Source of the DNA: Chersky-806 sp038252255
Lineage (GTDB): Bacteria; Actinomycetota; Acidimicrobiia; IMCC26256; JAENVU01
Length of the DNA: 64,000 nucleotides
Assembly (NCBI GenBank): GCA_038252255.1
Contig: JBBSAM010000015.1
Coordinates: forward strand, 1-64,000
Reading direction: 5' to 3'
In this document: one piece after another, positions 23,701 to 31,708 of the stretch
How the letters are laid out: every line of letters begins with the position of its first letter
Numbering within the stretch: the first letter of the stretch is position 1
Program-made: the position numbers and the translations under genes
Notes under the pieces: generated by a model
Seen by the model: the letters and a program-made list of their open reading frames with translations, nothing else
Told to the model about the DNA's origin: nothing
The model's database searches: none

Positions 23701-25197
23701 ACGGAACGTGCACGTGACGATCCCGGAGTCGTCGGTGAGATTCACGCTGACGGTCCGGGCCGCGAGGTTCACGTTCGCCGTCGGGTCGTCGCAGGTGATG
23801 GCGGTCAGCTGGTAGTCGGGCATCGTGGACTCGGTCACGGAGTGCTGGCCAACAGGAAGCTTCCGCATGAGCGTCGCGGCGCTCCCCGGGGAGGCGAAGG
23901 GGCTCGTGTCGTAGAAGATGCTTCCGTTCACCGATCCCGTGTAGTTGAAGGTCGCGCCATCGGGATCTCCGGGTGCACCGTCGGGGACCTCCTTCACGAT
24001 CTTGATGCCGGTGAGGCAGTTGCCGGGTGTGCACTGGATGTCGTGCAGCTCGACGTCGGCGCCTTCGATCGCGAGCACCGCGGTGGTCCCTCCGTTCTGG
24101 CCGAGCCAGATCCCCGAGATGTTGCTCCCGAAGGGGCAGGCCGGCGCGGGCCCGCCGCCCGACTCCGGGACCAGCGTGTCGAACCCCTCGAGCTGCCCGT
24201 CGGGCGAGAACACCGACAGGCCGGGGCTTGCGATCACCGTGCAGCCGAGGCGCGGCACCGTCGCGGTGTAGTTGCGCAGCGATCCCGGGTCCGACGGATT
24301 CACCGGCGTCCGGTTGCCGGACCGATCGACGTAGAAGTAGCCGTCCGGAGTCTCGAGCACGATCTTCGAGCCGTCGGCCGTCCAGTTCGAGCGGATGTCC
24401 GAGCCGGCGGCGAGCAGGCGGTCGCTGCCGCCGTCGTGGATGCGTACGTCGAGGAGCCCGTCGCCGCAGCCGGCTGCGTACGCGAACGCGCCGTCGGTCG
24501 ACGAGGGCATGAGTGAGACCTGCCATTCGCCGATGAAGCTCACACGCGGGCACGGAGGGATGTCATTCGGTGAGCCGTCCGGTCGTGTGCACGGTCCGAC
24601 GGCCGTCGGGATGATCACCGTTGGACTGTCACCCGCGAGGCTGGCGATGCCCGCGTCACAGATGCCCGGATCACCGTTGTCGAAGGTCGTCCCCTTGTTC
24701 CGCAGGTAGATCAACGAGCTCATGTCTCCTGCCCACCGACCGGCCATGTCCGCGTACGAGATGCACGACGGGCTGTTCCATTCGCAGGGGTCGGGCAGGA
24801 CGAAGGGGGCCGAGAGTGGGACCGGCGTCCCGCCGTTGACCGGTACCGAGTAGACGTACTGGTTCGAGGGGTCGAGCGACCCGGTCATCTCGCTCTCGCT
24901 GGACGTGAAGACGATCGACAAGCCGTCCGGTGAGAACGACGGGAACCTGCCGTTGGCCACCTTGCGCTGGCCGGAACCGTCGCGCTCGGCCACCCAGATC
25001 TCGCTTCGGACGTCCGTACCCGTGTCGACGAGCTTGGTGTACAGGAGCTTCCCGGTTCGGGGATCCGGCGCCGGGACCACGGCGCCCGCGGGTCGGGCAC
25101 CGACGGCCGGTAGCACCCCGGGCGTGATGCCGGCGATGGCGAGCACCATCGCCACCACGCCGACCCGTAGCCGCCGCGCCCCCGGGTACCGACTCAT
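20716..25197 (-). CDS. Giant secreted multidomain protein with embedded NlpC/P60-like amidase
   Basis: A 1493-residue exported protein. A basic start and hydrophobic segment (residues 10-38) form a signal peptide. Next come a TolB-like propeller region (about 45-390, SPDG-type repeats), a small beta domain with paired cysteines (about 395-500), a cadherin-like domain (510-605), and a permuted NlpC/P60 (YiiX-like) papain-fold domain (615-775) with His in WWSHAAIVVG and Cys in YYCSGLVWRSY. Then a PKD domain (about 900-985), two cadherin/VCBS-like domains (NDSDPGGALD, NDTDPTPGD) and two Calx-beta domains at the end. It probably acts outside the cell on wall or lipid substrates, or in adhesion. 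No sortase motif is seen. It lies 19 bp after a lipoprotein gene. Confidence 0.85.
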   Translation of the reverse strand: MSRYPGARRLRVGVVAMVLAIAGITPGVLPAVGARPAGAVVPAPDPRTGKLLYTKLVDTGTDVRSEIWVAERDGSGQRKVANGRFPSFSPDGLSIVFTSSESEMTGSLDPSNQYVYSVPVNGGTPVPLSAPFVLPDPCEWNSPSCISYADMAGRWAGDMSSLIYLRNKGTTFDNGDPGICDAGIASLAGDSPTVIIPTAVGPCTRPDGSPNDIPPCPRVSFIGEWQVSLMPSSTDGAFAYAAGCGDGLLDVRIHDGGSDRLLAAGSDIRSNWTADGSKIVLETPDGYFYVDRSGNRTPVNPSDPGSLRNYTATVPRLGCTVIASPGLSVFSPDGQLEGFDTLVPESGGGPAPACPFGSNISGIWLGQNGGTTAVLAIEGADVELHDIQCTPGNCLTGIKIVKEVPDGAPGDPDGATFNYTGSVNGSIFYDTSPFASPGSAATLMRKLPVGQHSVTESTMPDYQLTAITCDDPTANVNLAARTVSVNLTDDSGIVTCTFRSRYLATPDDNRPPVAVDDVTDARHPGSSAAGIPLHPLANDSDPDGDPLSVSNVGVPSHGTATFLGGVVNYHPDQGYVGTDSFSYTVSDGRGGTDFGTITVRVRRPPCILGSGLDVCGDIDVGDILVYHKPNFVESFFGGTWWSHAAIVVGKTDANGDGVPEIQFADAFPGRNVQINDLATSSWNERIPFGVIRPSLPEAVRHAAANFASVSVGAPYTIKPWAGLGDAKYYCSGLVWRSYKEQGYDLAPKIKVSGFLFAGGAFITPDDVASNHLTSPVDRRFVQRISGTGSIEVAGDGVELVASDEQGRRVGEDAAGNAWDEIAGAEYQRNVFGPGVIADGLDGGWSIELTAEKATDYHLTVTLPSGASGAQGEKSGHLLAGETAVVQVSDLATHPPRAAISVARGATGSPPLTVRLDASASTDPDDAITSYGWDYDGDGTVDEVTAGPVVQHTYPSGTTIVTPAVFVEDASGGKGSASAPPLRVDFGTADFAPSPTITPRTTNGATSAPVHLAVGGFATGEVQSWTWLVDDTPARTTSEPALDVTFDQPGAHTVSVAPTTAPELATDASVAIHGTGPPQAVDDEVTVEAGRARAIAVADNDSDPGGALDLSTVALTTEPAHGSAVVSTATGRVRYSPADGYTGPDTFDYEICDAQGACATATARVTVAAPSGPTAVDDSYTATGGSTLSVGAPGVLANDTDPTPGDVLEAGIARATEHGTIELSPDGSFRYTPVAGFVGSDTFDYVTFDASDQHSHWAAVTINVQPAPALPRIGVGDASVAEGNAGRRSMRFTVSLSTPARRAVTVRYTTRARSATAGTDFVARSGTATIPAGSMSIVVSIAVKGDDTVERHETFTVQLSSAHGAAITRGTGTGTILNDDPSSGLRVSVGKASVVEGNVGRRSLALSVTLSKAAATPVSVRYATHSGTARAGTDFVAKSGTATIRAGATSTAISIPVLGDTTVEPSERFSVTLANPRGAKLGLATATATIINDD

Positions 25198-25216
25198 CTT
25201 GATCCCGGCCTCTCGC

Positions 25217-25756
25217 TCAGCTGCAGGTGATCGTGCCGGAGATGTGGACGCGCACCGGAGTGCCGGGGTTGTCCGGGGTCATCGCCGTGCCGCCACCGAG
25301 GTCCGCATCGACGGTGACCCGCTTGCGGTTCGCGGCGACGGTCAAGCCGGAGCCGTCGGTGTCGAGGAACCCGGCTCCGCCGATCAACGCCTTGAGGTTG
25401 GCCGGCGCGGCGCGCCCGCCGATCGGCTCCGGCCCGGTCACGGAGAGGAAGCCGTCCGCGCCGAGCGCCGGGTAGTCGGCGGCCGAGAGGTCGTAGCGGG
25501 AGCCCAGCGTCGAGCCCGTCGGGATCTCGCAGGTGCCCTTGGTGCCCTTGACCGTGGCCGTCCGGTCGCCGGTGACCACGAGGTCGACCGAGATCGCGCC
25601 GCTCGCCGGGCTCGCCGCCTTGGCCGCGGTCCCGACGGTCGGCCCCGATCCACTGTCTGCCGACTTCGAGGAGCTGCCCGACGAGCAGCCCGCCATCACG
25701 ATTCCGAACATCACGGCACCGGTTGCCAACGCTGCGCCCTTGCGACCCTGACCCAC
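25217..25756 (-). CDS. Small lipoprotein (lppX/antigen-like, family uncertain)
   Basis: A 179-residue lipoprotein: signal segment AALATGAVMFGIVMAGC with lipobox VMAGC, a Ser/Gly-rich linker, then a beta-rich domain (ISVDLVVTGDRTATVKGTKGTCEIP through VRVHISGTITC) with two cysteines that may pair. The GTG start at 25756 has a GGGGGG site about five bases upstream. It is the first gene of a pair with the giant secreted protein, and its promoter region contains the 11-bp tandem repeat shared with the divergent SARP gene. Function unknown. Confidence 0.75.
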   Translation of the reverse strand: MGQGRKGAALATGAVMFGIVMAGCSSGSSSKSADSGSGPTVGTAAKAASPASGAISVDLVVTGDRTATVKGTKGTCEIPTGSTLGSRYDLSAADYPALGADGFLSVTGPEPIGGRAAPANLKALIGGAGFLDTDGSGLTVAANRKRVTVDADLGGGTAMTPDNPGTPVRVHISGTITCS

Positions 25757-25810
25757 GATGCCCCCCTGTCCGGAATATGCCCGAATCGCCCGGATCGGAC
25801 AGCCGTCAGG

Positions 25811-25841
25811 TTGCCGGTGCCGGGTAAATGCCGGGTAAACT
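25811..25841. promoter_or_regulatory. Divergent promoter region with a perfect 11-bp tandem repeat (SARP-type operator)
   Basis: TGCCGGGTAAA occurs twice head-to-tail (25818-25828 and 25829-25839), with a partial third unit TTGCCGG at 25811. Direct repeats with an 11-bp period are the known binding pattern of SARP/BTAD regulators. For the regulator gene itself TTGCCG (25811-25816) and TAAACT (25836-25841) can serve as -35 and -10, implying a nearly leaderless TTG start at 25848. For the divergent lipoprotein operon a CATATT box at 25779-25774 places the repeats just upstream of its -35 region. Confidence 0.6.
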
Positions 25842-25847
25842 GCGGCC

Positions 25848-28832
25848 TTGCTCGAGGTCTTCGGAGGGGTGCGGGCGATCGGGCCACACGGACCGGTCCA
25901 GCTGCAGTCGCAGGTCCGGCGGCTGCTCGGCGTCCTGCTCGCGGACCGCGGCAAGCCGGTGCCGGTCGATCGGATCGTCGACCGGCTCTGGGGCGACGAC
26001 CCGCCGCCGACCGCGAGCAAGATCGTCCACGTCTCGATCGGGCGGCTGCGAACCGCCCTCGAACCCTCGATCGCGCGCGCCGCGGATTCGACCGTCGTCG
26101 TCACGGCACCCGACGGCTACATCGTGCGCGCCGAAGCGCTCGATCTCGATCTCTACGAGGACCAGCGCCGGCGCGCCGAGGAGCTCGCAAGCACGAGGCC
26201 GGCCGCCGCGCTCGAGGCCGCGACCCGTGCGCGCGAGCTGTGGCGCGGCCGACCATGGGGCCCGCAGGCGGACGAGCCCTGGTTGCAGGCGAGCGTGTCC
26301 GAGCTCGAGGAGCGGCACCGCAGCCTGGAGGAGCTGTGGGCCGACCTCACCTTGCGGTGCGGACAGCCGGAACAGGCGATCGAGCACCTGAAGTCCGCGG
26401 CGGAACGGGAGCCGCTGCGCGAGCGACGGTGGATCCAGCTGATGCTCGCGCTCTACCGAACCGGTCGCCAGGCCGATGCGCTGCGCGAGTACGAACGTGC
26501 CCGCGCGGTGCTGCGCGACGAGATCGGGATCGAGCCGAGTCCCGATCTCCGGCGACTCGAGCTCGCGGTCCTGCAACAGGATCCGAAGATCGAGCACGTG
26601 GTGATCCCAGACGAGGAGCATCGTTCCCCGACCTCGTTCGTCGGGCGCGACCAGGATCTGGTCCGGCTCGGGCGCGCGCTCGAACGTGACCGGCTGGTCA
26701 CCGTCGTCGGGATCGGCGGGATCGGGAAGACCCGCATCGTCGAAGAGCTCGCGCATCGACGCCGCCACCTGGGTTCCGTGTTGCGGGTGTCGCTCAGCGG
26801 TCTCGACACCACGGATCGTTTCGAGGCGCACGTTGCCACCCAGCTCGGCCTCTTCGTTGACGGGCCCGACCCGCTCGTCGAGGTGCTCGCGGCGGCGATC
26901 GGCGACGAACCGACGTTGCTCACCATCGACGCGGCCGAGGCGATGACCGACGACGTGGGTGCTCTGGCCCTCGGTCTCCTGCCGACCTGTGGCCGCTTGC
27001 AGATCGTCGTGACGTCACGGGTGCCGCTCGGCGTCGGCGTGGAACGTCTGTTCCGCCTGTCGCGTCTGCCGGAAGCGCGAGTGGGCGAGCCCTTGGAAGG
27101 CACCGATCTCCAGCTGATGATCGATCGGGCAGGCTACGACGAGCTGTCGCTCGACGAACGAAGACTCGGCGAGCTGCAGCGAGCGTGTTCGGCTGCAGCC
27201 GGAATCCCGCTGCTCGTGGAGCTCGCGGCCCGCAGCTTCGAGCTCGGCTCTGCCGGACAGGTCACGGCCGGGGCCGGTGCGAGCGACCACGAGGTCGTGC
27301 GCGCGGCGATCGCGCACTCGTTGGAGTCGGTCGACCAGTCAGCCCGGAACCTGCTCGCGTCGGGATCGGTGCTGCCGGGCGGGATGTCCGAAGCCATGGC
27401 CGCGGCGCTCGCCGGGCTCGACCCCGATGCCGCGCGTCGGGCCCTGCGCCAGCTTGCCTGGCTCCACCTCCTGGACGCCTCGCCCGGGTTGCGGTCGTTG
27501 CGGTACCGGAGTCTGGATCCGATCCGGAGCGCGCTCTTGGATGATCTCGACCCGTGCCGGCGGGAGCAAGCGGTCGCGTGCGCAGGCTCGACGCTGCAGG
27601 AGATCGTCGACCGTCTGTGGCCGGACCACACCGCGCCCGTCAATGCCGGTGCGCTCGACGACGTCGAGGAGGAGCACGAGAACCTCCGCTTCCTCCTGGC
27701 CGACCGGCTGGCTCACGACCCGGTTCGTGCGCTCGAGCTGGCGATCTCGGCGTCGGATTTCTGGGCGATGCGCGGCCATGGCATCGAAGGTCGGACATGG
27801 CTGGCTCGAGCGACGACGGCGGCCGCGCCGAGCGGTCTCCTGAAGTGGCGAGCCGACCTCGCGCTCGTTCGCGCGACGCGCACGCTGGCGGAGGTCGCCG
27901 AGCTGCGCGAGCCGTTGGAGCAGGCATGCGCCGAGGCCCGCGCGGGTGACGACAGCCAGGTGATCTTCGGCGGCCTGCTCATCTATTTGGCGATCGCGCG
28001 TGGCTGGCACGGTGATCGGGCTGGAGCCACCAGGGCGCTCGACGAGGCCGAGACGATCGATCGCCACGTTGGGAGCGAGTGGTCGGCCGCCAACTTGGAT
28101 CATGTGCGCGCGCTCGACCGCGCGCTGGTGGGGGATCTCGTCGGCGCCCGTGATCTGCAGCGGTCGTACGCGGCTCGGATGCTCGAGCTCGGTGACCCGA
28201 TCGGAGCGGCGATGGGCCGGTACCTTGCCGCCACGATGGGCGACATGGCCGGACGGACGGATGTCCTGGGCGACATCTCGGCGTCGCGCGAGCTTGCGAC
28301 CGCGACGAAGGACGTCTCCCTCTTGTGCCAGCTGCTGCGGTTGGAGGCACGCGTGTTGGAGCGGTCAGCCGACGAACGCAGCCTTGCCGTGCTCGCCGAT
28401 GCCGCCGAGCAGCTCGAAGCATGCGGCGGGATCCGGGCGGCTGCGATCGCCCGCCGCGACCTCGGGCTGTTCGCGCTCGGGAGTGGCGATCTCGTGGAGG
28501 CGGCCGGGCAGCTGCAGCGCGCGGTGCCCGTGCTGATCCGGCTGGACCGATCGGCGGCCGCGCCGGGACTCGCCGGCATCGCCCGCGTGGCGCTGCAACT
28601 GGGCGACGAGCCGCTCGCCATCCGGATTGCCGCGGCGGTGCCGAGGATGCGCCTGCGGTATGCGCCTGCCTCGGCGGACGACGAGCGGCGGGCCCGCGAG
28701 CTGCTCGACGAGATGGATCTGCCACCGTGCGGTGATCCCGTGCCCGACGACGAGCGGCTCCTCGAGCTGTGCCTGGAGTGCGTCGCGGATCTTCGTATCG
28801 GAGCCGTCGCTGCGAGCGCGCCGGACCAGTAG
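25848..28832 (+). CDS. SARP/AfsR-type regulator with NB-ARC-like ATPase
   Basis: A 994-residue regulator. Residues 1-95 form an OmpR-like winged helix, about 100-245 the bacterial transcriptional activator domain (BTAD; LMLALYRTGRQADALREYERARAVL is typical), then a STAND ATPase with Walker A GIGGIGKT at about 286-293 and a DAAEAM Walker B-like segment, and a long TPR-like helical C-terminus. Such proteins activate genes by binding direct repeats upstream of promoters. It is transcribed away from the lipoprotein and giant protein genes across a tandem repeat, so these are its likely targets and it may autoregulate. The TTG start gives the usual short N-terminus before the winged helix. Confidence 0.87.
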   Translation: MLEVFGGVRAIGPHGPVQLQSQVRRLLGVLLADRGKPVPVDRIVDRLWGDDPPPTASKIVHVSIGRLRTALEPSIARAADSTVVVTAPDGYIVRAEALDLDLYEDQRRRAEELASTRPAAALEAATRARELWRGRPWGPQADEPWLQASVSELEERHRSLEELWADLTLRCGQPEQAIEHLKSAAEREPLRERRWIQLMLALYRTGRQADALREYERARAVLRDEIGIEPSPDLRRLELAVLQQDPKIEHVVIPDEEHRSPTSFVGRDQDLVRLGRALERDRLVTVVGIGGIGKTRIVEELAHRRRHLGSVLRVSLSGLDTTDRFEAHVATQLGLFVDGPDPLVEVLAAAIGDEPTLLTIDAAEAMTDDVGALALGLLPTCGRLQIVVTSRVPLGVGVERLFRLSRLPEARVGEPLEGTDLQLMIDRAGYDELSLDERRLGELQRACSAAAGIPLLVELAARSFELGSAGQVTAGAGASDHEVVRAAIAHSLESVDQSARNLLASGSVLPGGMSEAMAAALAGLDPDAARRALRQLAWLHLLDASPGLRSLRYRSLDPIRSALLDDLDPCRREQAVACAGSTLQEIVDRLWPDHTAPVNAGALDDVEEEHENLRFLLADRLAHDPVRALELAISASDFWAMRGHGIEGRTWLARATTAAAPSGLLKWRADLALVRATRTLAEVAELREPLEQACAEARAGDDSQVIFGGLLIYLAIARGWHGDRAGATRALDEAETIDRHVGSEWSAANLDHVRALDRALVGDLVGARDLQRSYAARMLELGDPIGAAMGRYLAATMGDMAGRTDVLGDISASRELATATKDVSLLCQLLRLEARVLERSADERSLAVLADAAEQLEACGGIRAAAIARRDLGLFALGSGDLVEAAGQLQRAVPVLIRLDRSAAAPGLAGIARVALQLGDEPLAIRIAAAVPRMRLRYAPASADDERRARELLDEMDLPPCGDPVPDDERLLELCLECVADLRIGAVAASAPDQ

Positions 28833-28906
28833 CGCGTGCGCGAGAACGACGGGACCGGGTGAGGCGACCGCCGAATCTCGGAGCGCCGTGATTCGAGAAT
28901 TTGTTT

Positions 28907-28932
28907 GGAACCTCACGGACGGTCCGCGCGTC
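28907..28932 (+). promoter_or_regulatory. ECF-type promoter match pointing antisense into the anti-sigma gene
   Basis: GGAAC at 28907-28911 and CGTC at 28929-28932 are separated by exactly 17 bases, the same pattern and spacing as upstream of the sigma operon and the LPxTG gene. No convincing sense gene follows; a transcript would run antisense to the 3' end of the anti-sigma gene (29069-29833). It could drive a regulatory RNA or be a chance match. Confidence 0.4.
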
Positions 28933-29068
28933 CAACACTCTGAAAGGGGCAACCGGTCAGGGCGGGCCGGCGAGCGCGATCTCGGGGACTGTTTTCGGAG
29001 GACAGGACTTCGACGGTGTGCTCTCGTCGGCCCGGTTGCTCCGCTCGCGCGGCGTTCGGAGGCCGTTG

Positions 29069-29833
29069 CTAGCAGGCCGAGGTACGTCCGGAAGGAGGCG
29101 CCGTCGCGGTCGCGGCTTCGACGTTCGCCGACGGCATGACCGCTTGAGGGCCGATTCCCCCGGCGGCCGGCGGCTCGTCCGGCGGAGGGGTCGGCGGAGG
29201 AACAGGCGGGGGAGGTGGCGGTGGCGCGACCGGCGGCGGGCCGTTGGAGACGATCACCGAAGTGGTGCTCGAGTTGGATGTCGTAGCCGAGCCGGTCGAG
29301 ATCGACGCCGACGAAGACGAGCTCGACGCGGAGCTGGAGTTCGAGCCGGTCGAGGCGGTCGACGTCTGGTACGTCGTCGTGGCGGCCAGCTGTTCGACGG
29401 CTCGTTTCGTCGCGGTGCTCGAGCCGGACAACCAGGCCTCCCGCCCGGAATTCGCGTTGCTCGACGCGGACGTCTTCCGCACGCATTGCTGACCCTGCGG
29501 GGCAGGAGCTGGCACAACGGGCGCGCCCGGTACCACGGTTGCATTGGTATCCGGCGGCGTGCTCGGGGAGGCGCCGGATTGCGCGGTCCCGGCCGGGCCG
29601 AGCTGCGGCCCGGCCTGAGGTCCGCCGCCGGTGTCGTTCATCAACGCAGCGCCGGCGACCCCGAGCGACAGCGCGAGCGCGAGCGTGCCGGCGCCACCGG
29701 CCACGAGCCGGCGCCGCCGTCGTTCGCGTACCGCGACGGTCGCTTCGATGCGGTTCACCATCGAAGGAGACGGCGTATAGCGGCTCGCCGCGTCCGAGAG
29801 CGCCGATCGGAGGCCGTCTTCGAGCTCAGACAT
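29069..29833 (-). CDS. Putative membrane anti-sigma factor
   Basis: A 254-residue single-pass protein. The first 40 residues are cytoplasmic and charged (MSELEDGLRSALSDAASRY), followed by a basic RERRRRR anchor, a transmembrane segment (about 43-66) and a long extracellular part. That part is very rich in Ser/Thr and then in proline (a run of PPPPPPP within it). There is no HxxxCxxC zinc anti-sigma motif, so it is not a ZAS protein. The gene starts 20 bp after the ECF sigma gene stop in the same operon, which is the basis for the anti-sigma call. The disordered outside region may sense surface conditions. Confidence 0.65.
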   Translation of the reverse strand: MSELEDGLRSALSDAASRYTPSPSMVNRIEATVAVRERRRRRLVAGGAGTLALALSLGVAGAALMNDTGGGPQAGPQLGPAGTAQSGASPSTPPDTNATVVPGAPVVPAPAPQGQQCVRKTSASSNANSGREAWLSGSSTATKRAVEQLAATTTYQTSTASTGSNSSSASSSSSSASISTGSATTSNSSTTSVIVSNGPPPVAPPPPPPPVPPPTPPPDEPPAAGGIGPQAVMPSANVEAATATAPPSGRTSAC

Positions 29834-29853
29834 CGGCCGACTTCTCAGGAGGT

Positions 29854-30426
29854 CTAGGCATCGACGACCTCCCCGATGACGCGGCGCAGCTGTTCGAGGC
29901 CGCGCGCGCAGCGGGACTTGACCGTTCCCGCCGGGATGTCGAGCGTGACAGCGATCTCGTCTTCCGACAGATCTTCGTAGTAGCGCAGCACGAGCACGGC
30001 GCGCTGGTTCTGGGGCAGTGCTTCCAGTGCAGGCAGAACGATCTCCGCGTCGTCGACGGATCCCTCGGGCGACACTCCGTCATGCCAGTCCACTCTCCGC
30101 CGCTCGACCTCGCGTTGCTCGAGCAGCCGGCGCCGTAGTCCCCCGCGTACCTGGTTGACCACTGCTCTCCGCAAATAGGGAAGAAGGTCGTCGATCGTTC
30201 CACGTCGATACTTCGGCCACACCCGCGCGTACGCTTCGGCCACCGCGTCTTCGGCTTGCTGGCGGTCGTTGCAGAGCAGGTACGCGAGCCGCGCGAGCTG
30301 TCGGTGATGCTCGGCGACGGTCTTCGAGAACCGATCTCGTCGAGGTGAGGGTTCGTCCTCCTCCGCGGTCGAGTCCGATGGGTCCCGCTCCGCTCCGTCC
30401 CAGTCATCTCGGTTCTCACTTGCCAT
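29854..30426 (-). CDS. ECF-family RNA polymerase sigma factor
   Basis: About 190 residues from the ATG at 30426. Region 2 is seen in LARLAYLLCNDRQQAEDAVAEAYARVW and region 4 in ALPQNQRAVLVLRYYEDLSEDEIAVTLDIPAGTVKSRCARGLEQLR. It should direct RNA polymerase to ECF promoters with an AAC-containing -35 element. A GGAAC-N17-CGTC match lies about 50 bp upstream of its own start, another upstream of the divergent LPxTG surface gene, and a third past the end of the anti-sigma gene. Hence autoregulation and control of surface proteins are likely. The longer frame up to 30543 includes low-likelihood sequence and the promoter, so it was not used. Confidence 0.88.
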   Translation of the reverse strand: MASENRDDWDGAERDPSDSTAEEDEPSPRRDRFSKTVAEHHRQLARLAYLLCNDRQQAEDAVAEAYARVWPKYRRGTIDDLLPYLRRAVVNQVRGGLRRRLLEQREVERRRVDWHDGVSPEGSVDDAEIVLPALEALPQNQRAVLVLRYYEDLSEDEIAVTLDIPAGTVKSRCARGLEQLRRVIGEVVDA

Positions 30427-30474
30427 TCCCGCGGCACCCGCCCACACAAAGCAAGGAAGTCCCGCGCACACTAC

Positions 30475-30500
30475 GACGCGCTCACTGCGATCGCGGTTCC
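30475..30500 (-). promoter_or_regulatory. ECF-type autoregulatory promoter of the sigma operon
   Basis: Minus-strand GGAAC (30500-30496), a 17-base spacer and CGTC (30478-30475), about 50 bp upstream of the sigma factor ATG. The consensus is characteristic of ECF sigma-dependent promoters. Confidence 0.6.
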
Positions 30501-30648
30501 GAAGTTCTTCGTCACAGAGGACCGTCGGTGAGGAATCGACCACGGTGCGGAATTCCGCGTGCGGCTTGTTCCTTTCGTGCCGATCGTGACGGCGAAACGT
30601 CGTGATGGTGATGTCCCACCAGTTCGAAACGTCCGTCGACCGGTTTTC

Positions 30649-30674
30649 GGAACGAGTTCCTCGAGCTCCGCGTC
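30649..30674 (+). promoter_or_regulatory. ECF-type promoter of the LPxTG surface-protein operon
   Basis: GGAAC (30649-30653), a 17-base spacer and CGTC (30671-30674), ending 38 bp before the ATG at 30713. It is divergent from, and matched to, the promoter of the sigma operon, implying shared control by the ECF factor. Confidence 0.6.
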
Positions 30675-30712
30675 ATAGCCCCCAAGGACGTCACGACGAG
30701 AGGTGATGGCGA

Positions 30713-31708
30713 ATGAAGAAGCTGCTTCTCATGACCGCGGTCGCAATGGGCGTGGGGATCGGGGTCGTCTCGTCCGGCGGTGTCGCCCACGCCTGGGTCG
30801 AGACGGCGAACGCGCACACGGCCTGCGTCGACGGTGTTGCATCGATCACCGTCTCGTTCACGAACGGGGAGCCGTCCACGGCCGAGCACGCGATGGTCGT
30901 CTCGGCTTCTGACGACCAGAGTGGCAGGACCGCGGTCTGGGGCAACGGCGAGGCGGACGTCACGGTCGCCGGCGGAGACACCGTCACCGGAACGATCAAC
31001 ACGCACATGGCAAGTGCGAGTGCGGGCACCGTTCGCATCACCGAACGCTGGGCGAACGGAAGTGAAGACCACGACGTCGTCGTCGTGGACTACGGGTCGC
31101 GCGGCTGCACCCCGCCGCCGACGCCGCTGGTGTTCAGCGCGACGACGCAGGGCGCGGGCGGTTGCGACACGAGCACCGGCGGCTCCTTCGTCGAATGGTC
31201 GGTGACCAACACGGGCGAGATCGGTCTTCGGGCCGTCGCCACCGACTTCCCCGGCGGGCTGCCCGACACGGTGATCGGACCGGGCGAGACCCTGGACATG
31301 CCGACGCTCCACACACCCGGTAGCTACGCCGTGGCGGGCTACTCGGTGGACCTCGAAGCCACTGACGGTCGCACCTCGACCCTGCACGGCAACCTCACTC
31401 CGACGCTGACCGGCATCTGCACCCCGGTGATCCCGCAGACGCAGACCCCGGCACCCCCGGGTGGTCCGCCGACGGTGCTGGGCGCCACCGAGACTGCCCC
31501 GGTCACGGCAGCACCAACCCCCGCGTCGGCGACCGTGCAGGTGGCAGCCGCGACGCTCCCGAACACCGGGAGCCCAACGGCTCCGCTGGCGATCGCCGGC
31601 TCCGGTGTCCTCGGTCTCGGCCTGATCGCCTTGGGCGCGACGAGAACCGGGGCGGCGCGCCTGCGCCGGTTCGCCATCTCGCTGGCACGCGTGCGAGCCC
31701 TCCGATGA
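30713..31708 (+). CDS. LPxTG sortase-anchored surface protein
   Basis: A 331-residue wall-anchored protein. It has a signal peptide (MKKLLLMTAVAMGVGIGVVSSGGVAHA), two Thr/Ser-rich beta domains separated by a PPPTP hinge, a Pro/Thr linker (PQTQTPAPPGGPPT) and the sorting signal LPNTG at about residue 281. A hydrophobic span and basic tail (TGAARLRRFA) follow, so a sortase would attach it to peptidoglycan. An AGAGGTGATG-type ribosome site precedes the ATG. It is coupled by a four-base overlap to a lipoprotein gene and sits behind an ECF-type promoter. No enzymatic motif is seen; a structural or adhesin role is inferred. Confidence 0.83.
   Translation: MKKLLLMTAVAMGVGIGVVSSGGVAHAWVETANAHTACVDGVASITVSFTNGEPSTAEHAMVVSASDDQSGRTAVWGNGEADVTVAGGDTVTGTINTHMASASAGTVRITERWANGSEDHDVVVVDYGSRGCTPPPTPLVFSATTQGAGGCDTSTGGSFVEWSVTNTGEIGLRAVATDFPGGLPDTVIGPGETLDMPTLHTPGSYAVAGYSVDLEATDGRTSTLHGNLTPTLTGICTPVIPQTQTPAPPGGPPTVLGATETAPVTAAPTPASATVQVAAATLPNTGSPTAPLAIAGSGVLGLGLIALGATRTGAARLRRFAISLARVRALR

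Noticed and set aside
29150..29260. GC-rich repetitive stretch that could be a structural DNA element
   Set aside because: It encodes the proline-rich outer region of the anti-sigma protein.
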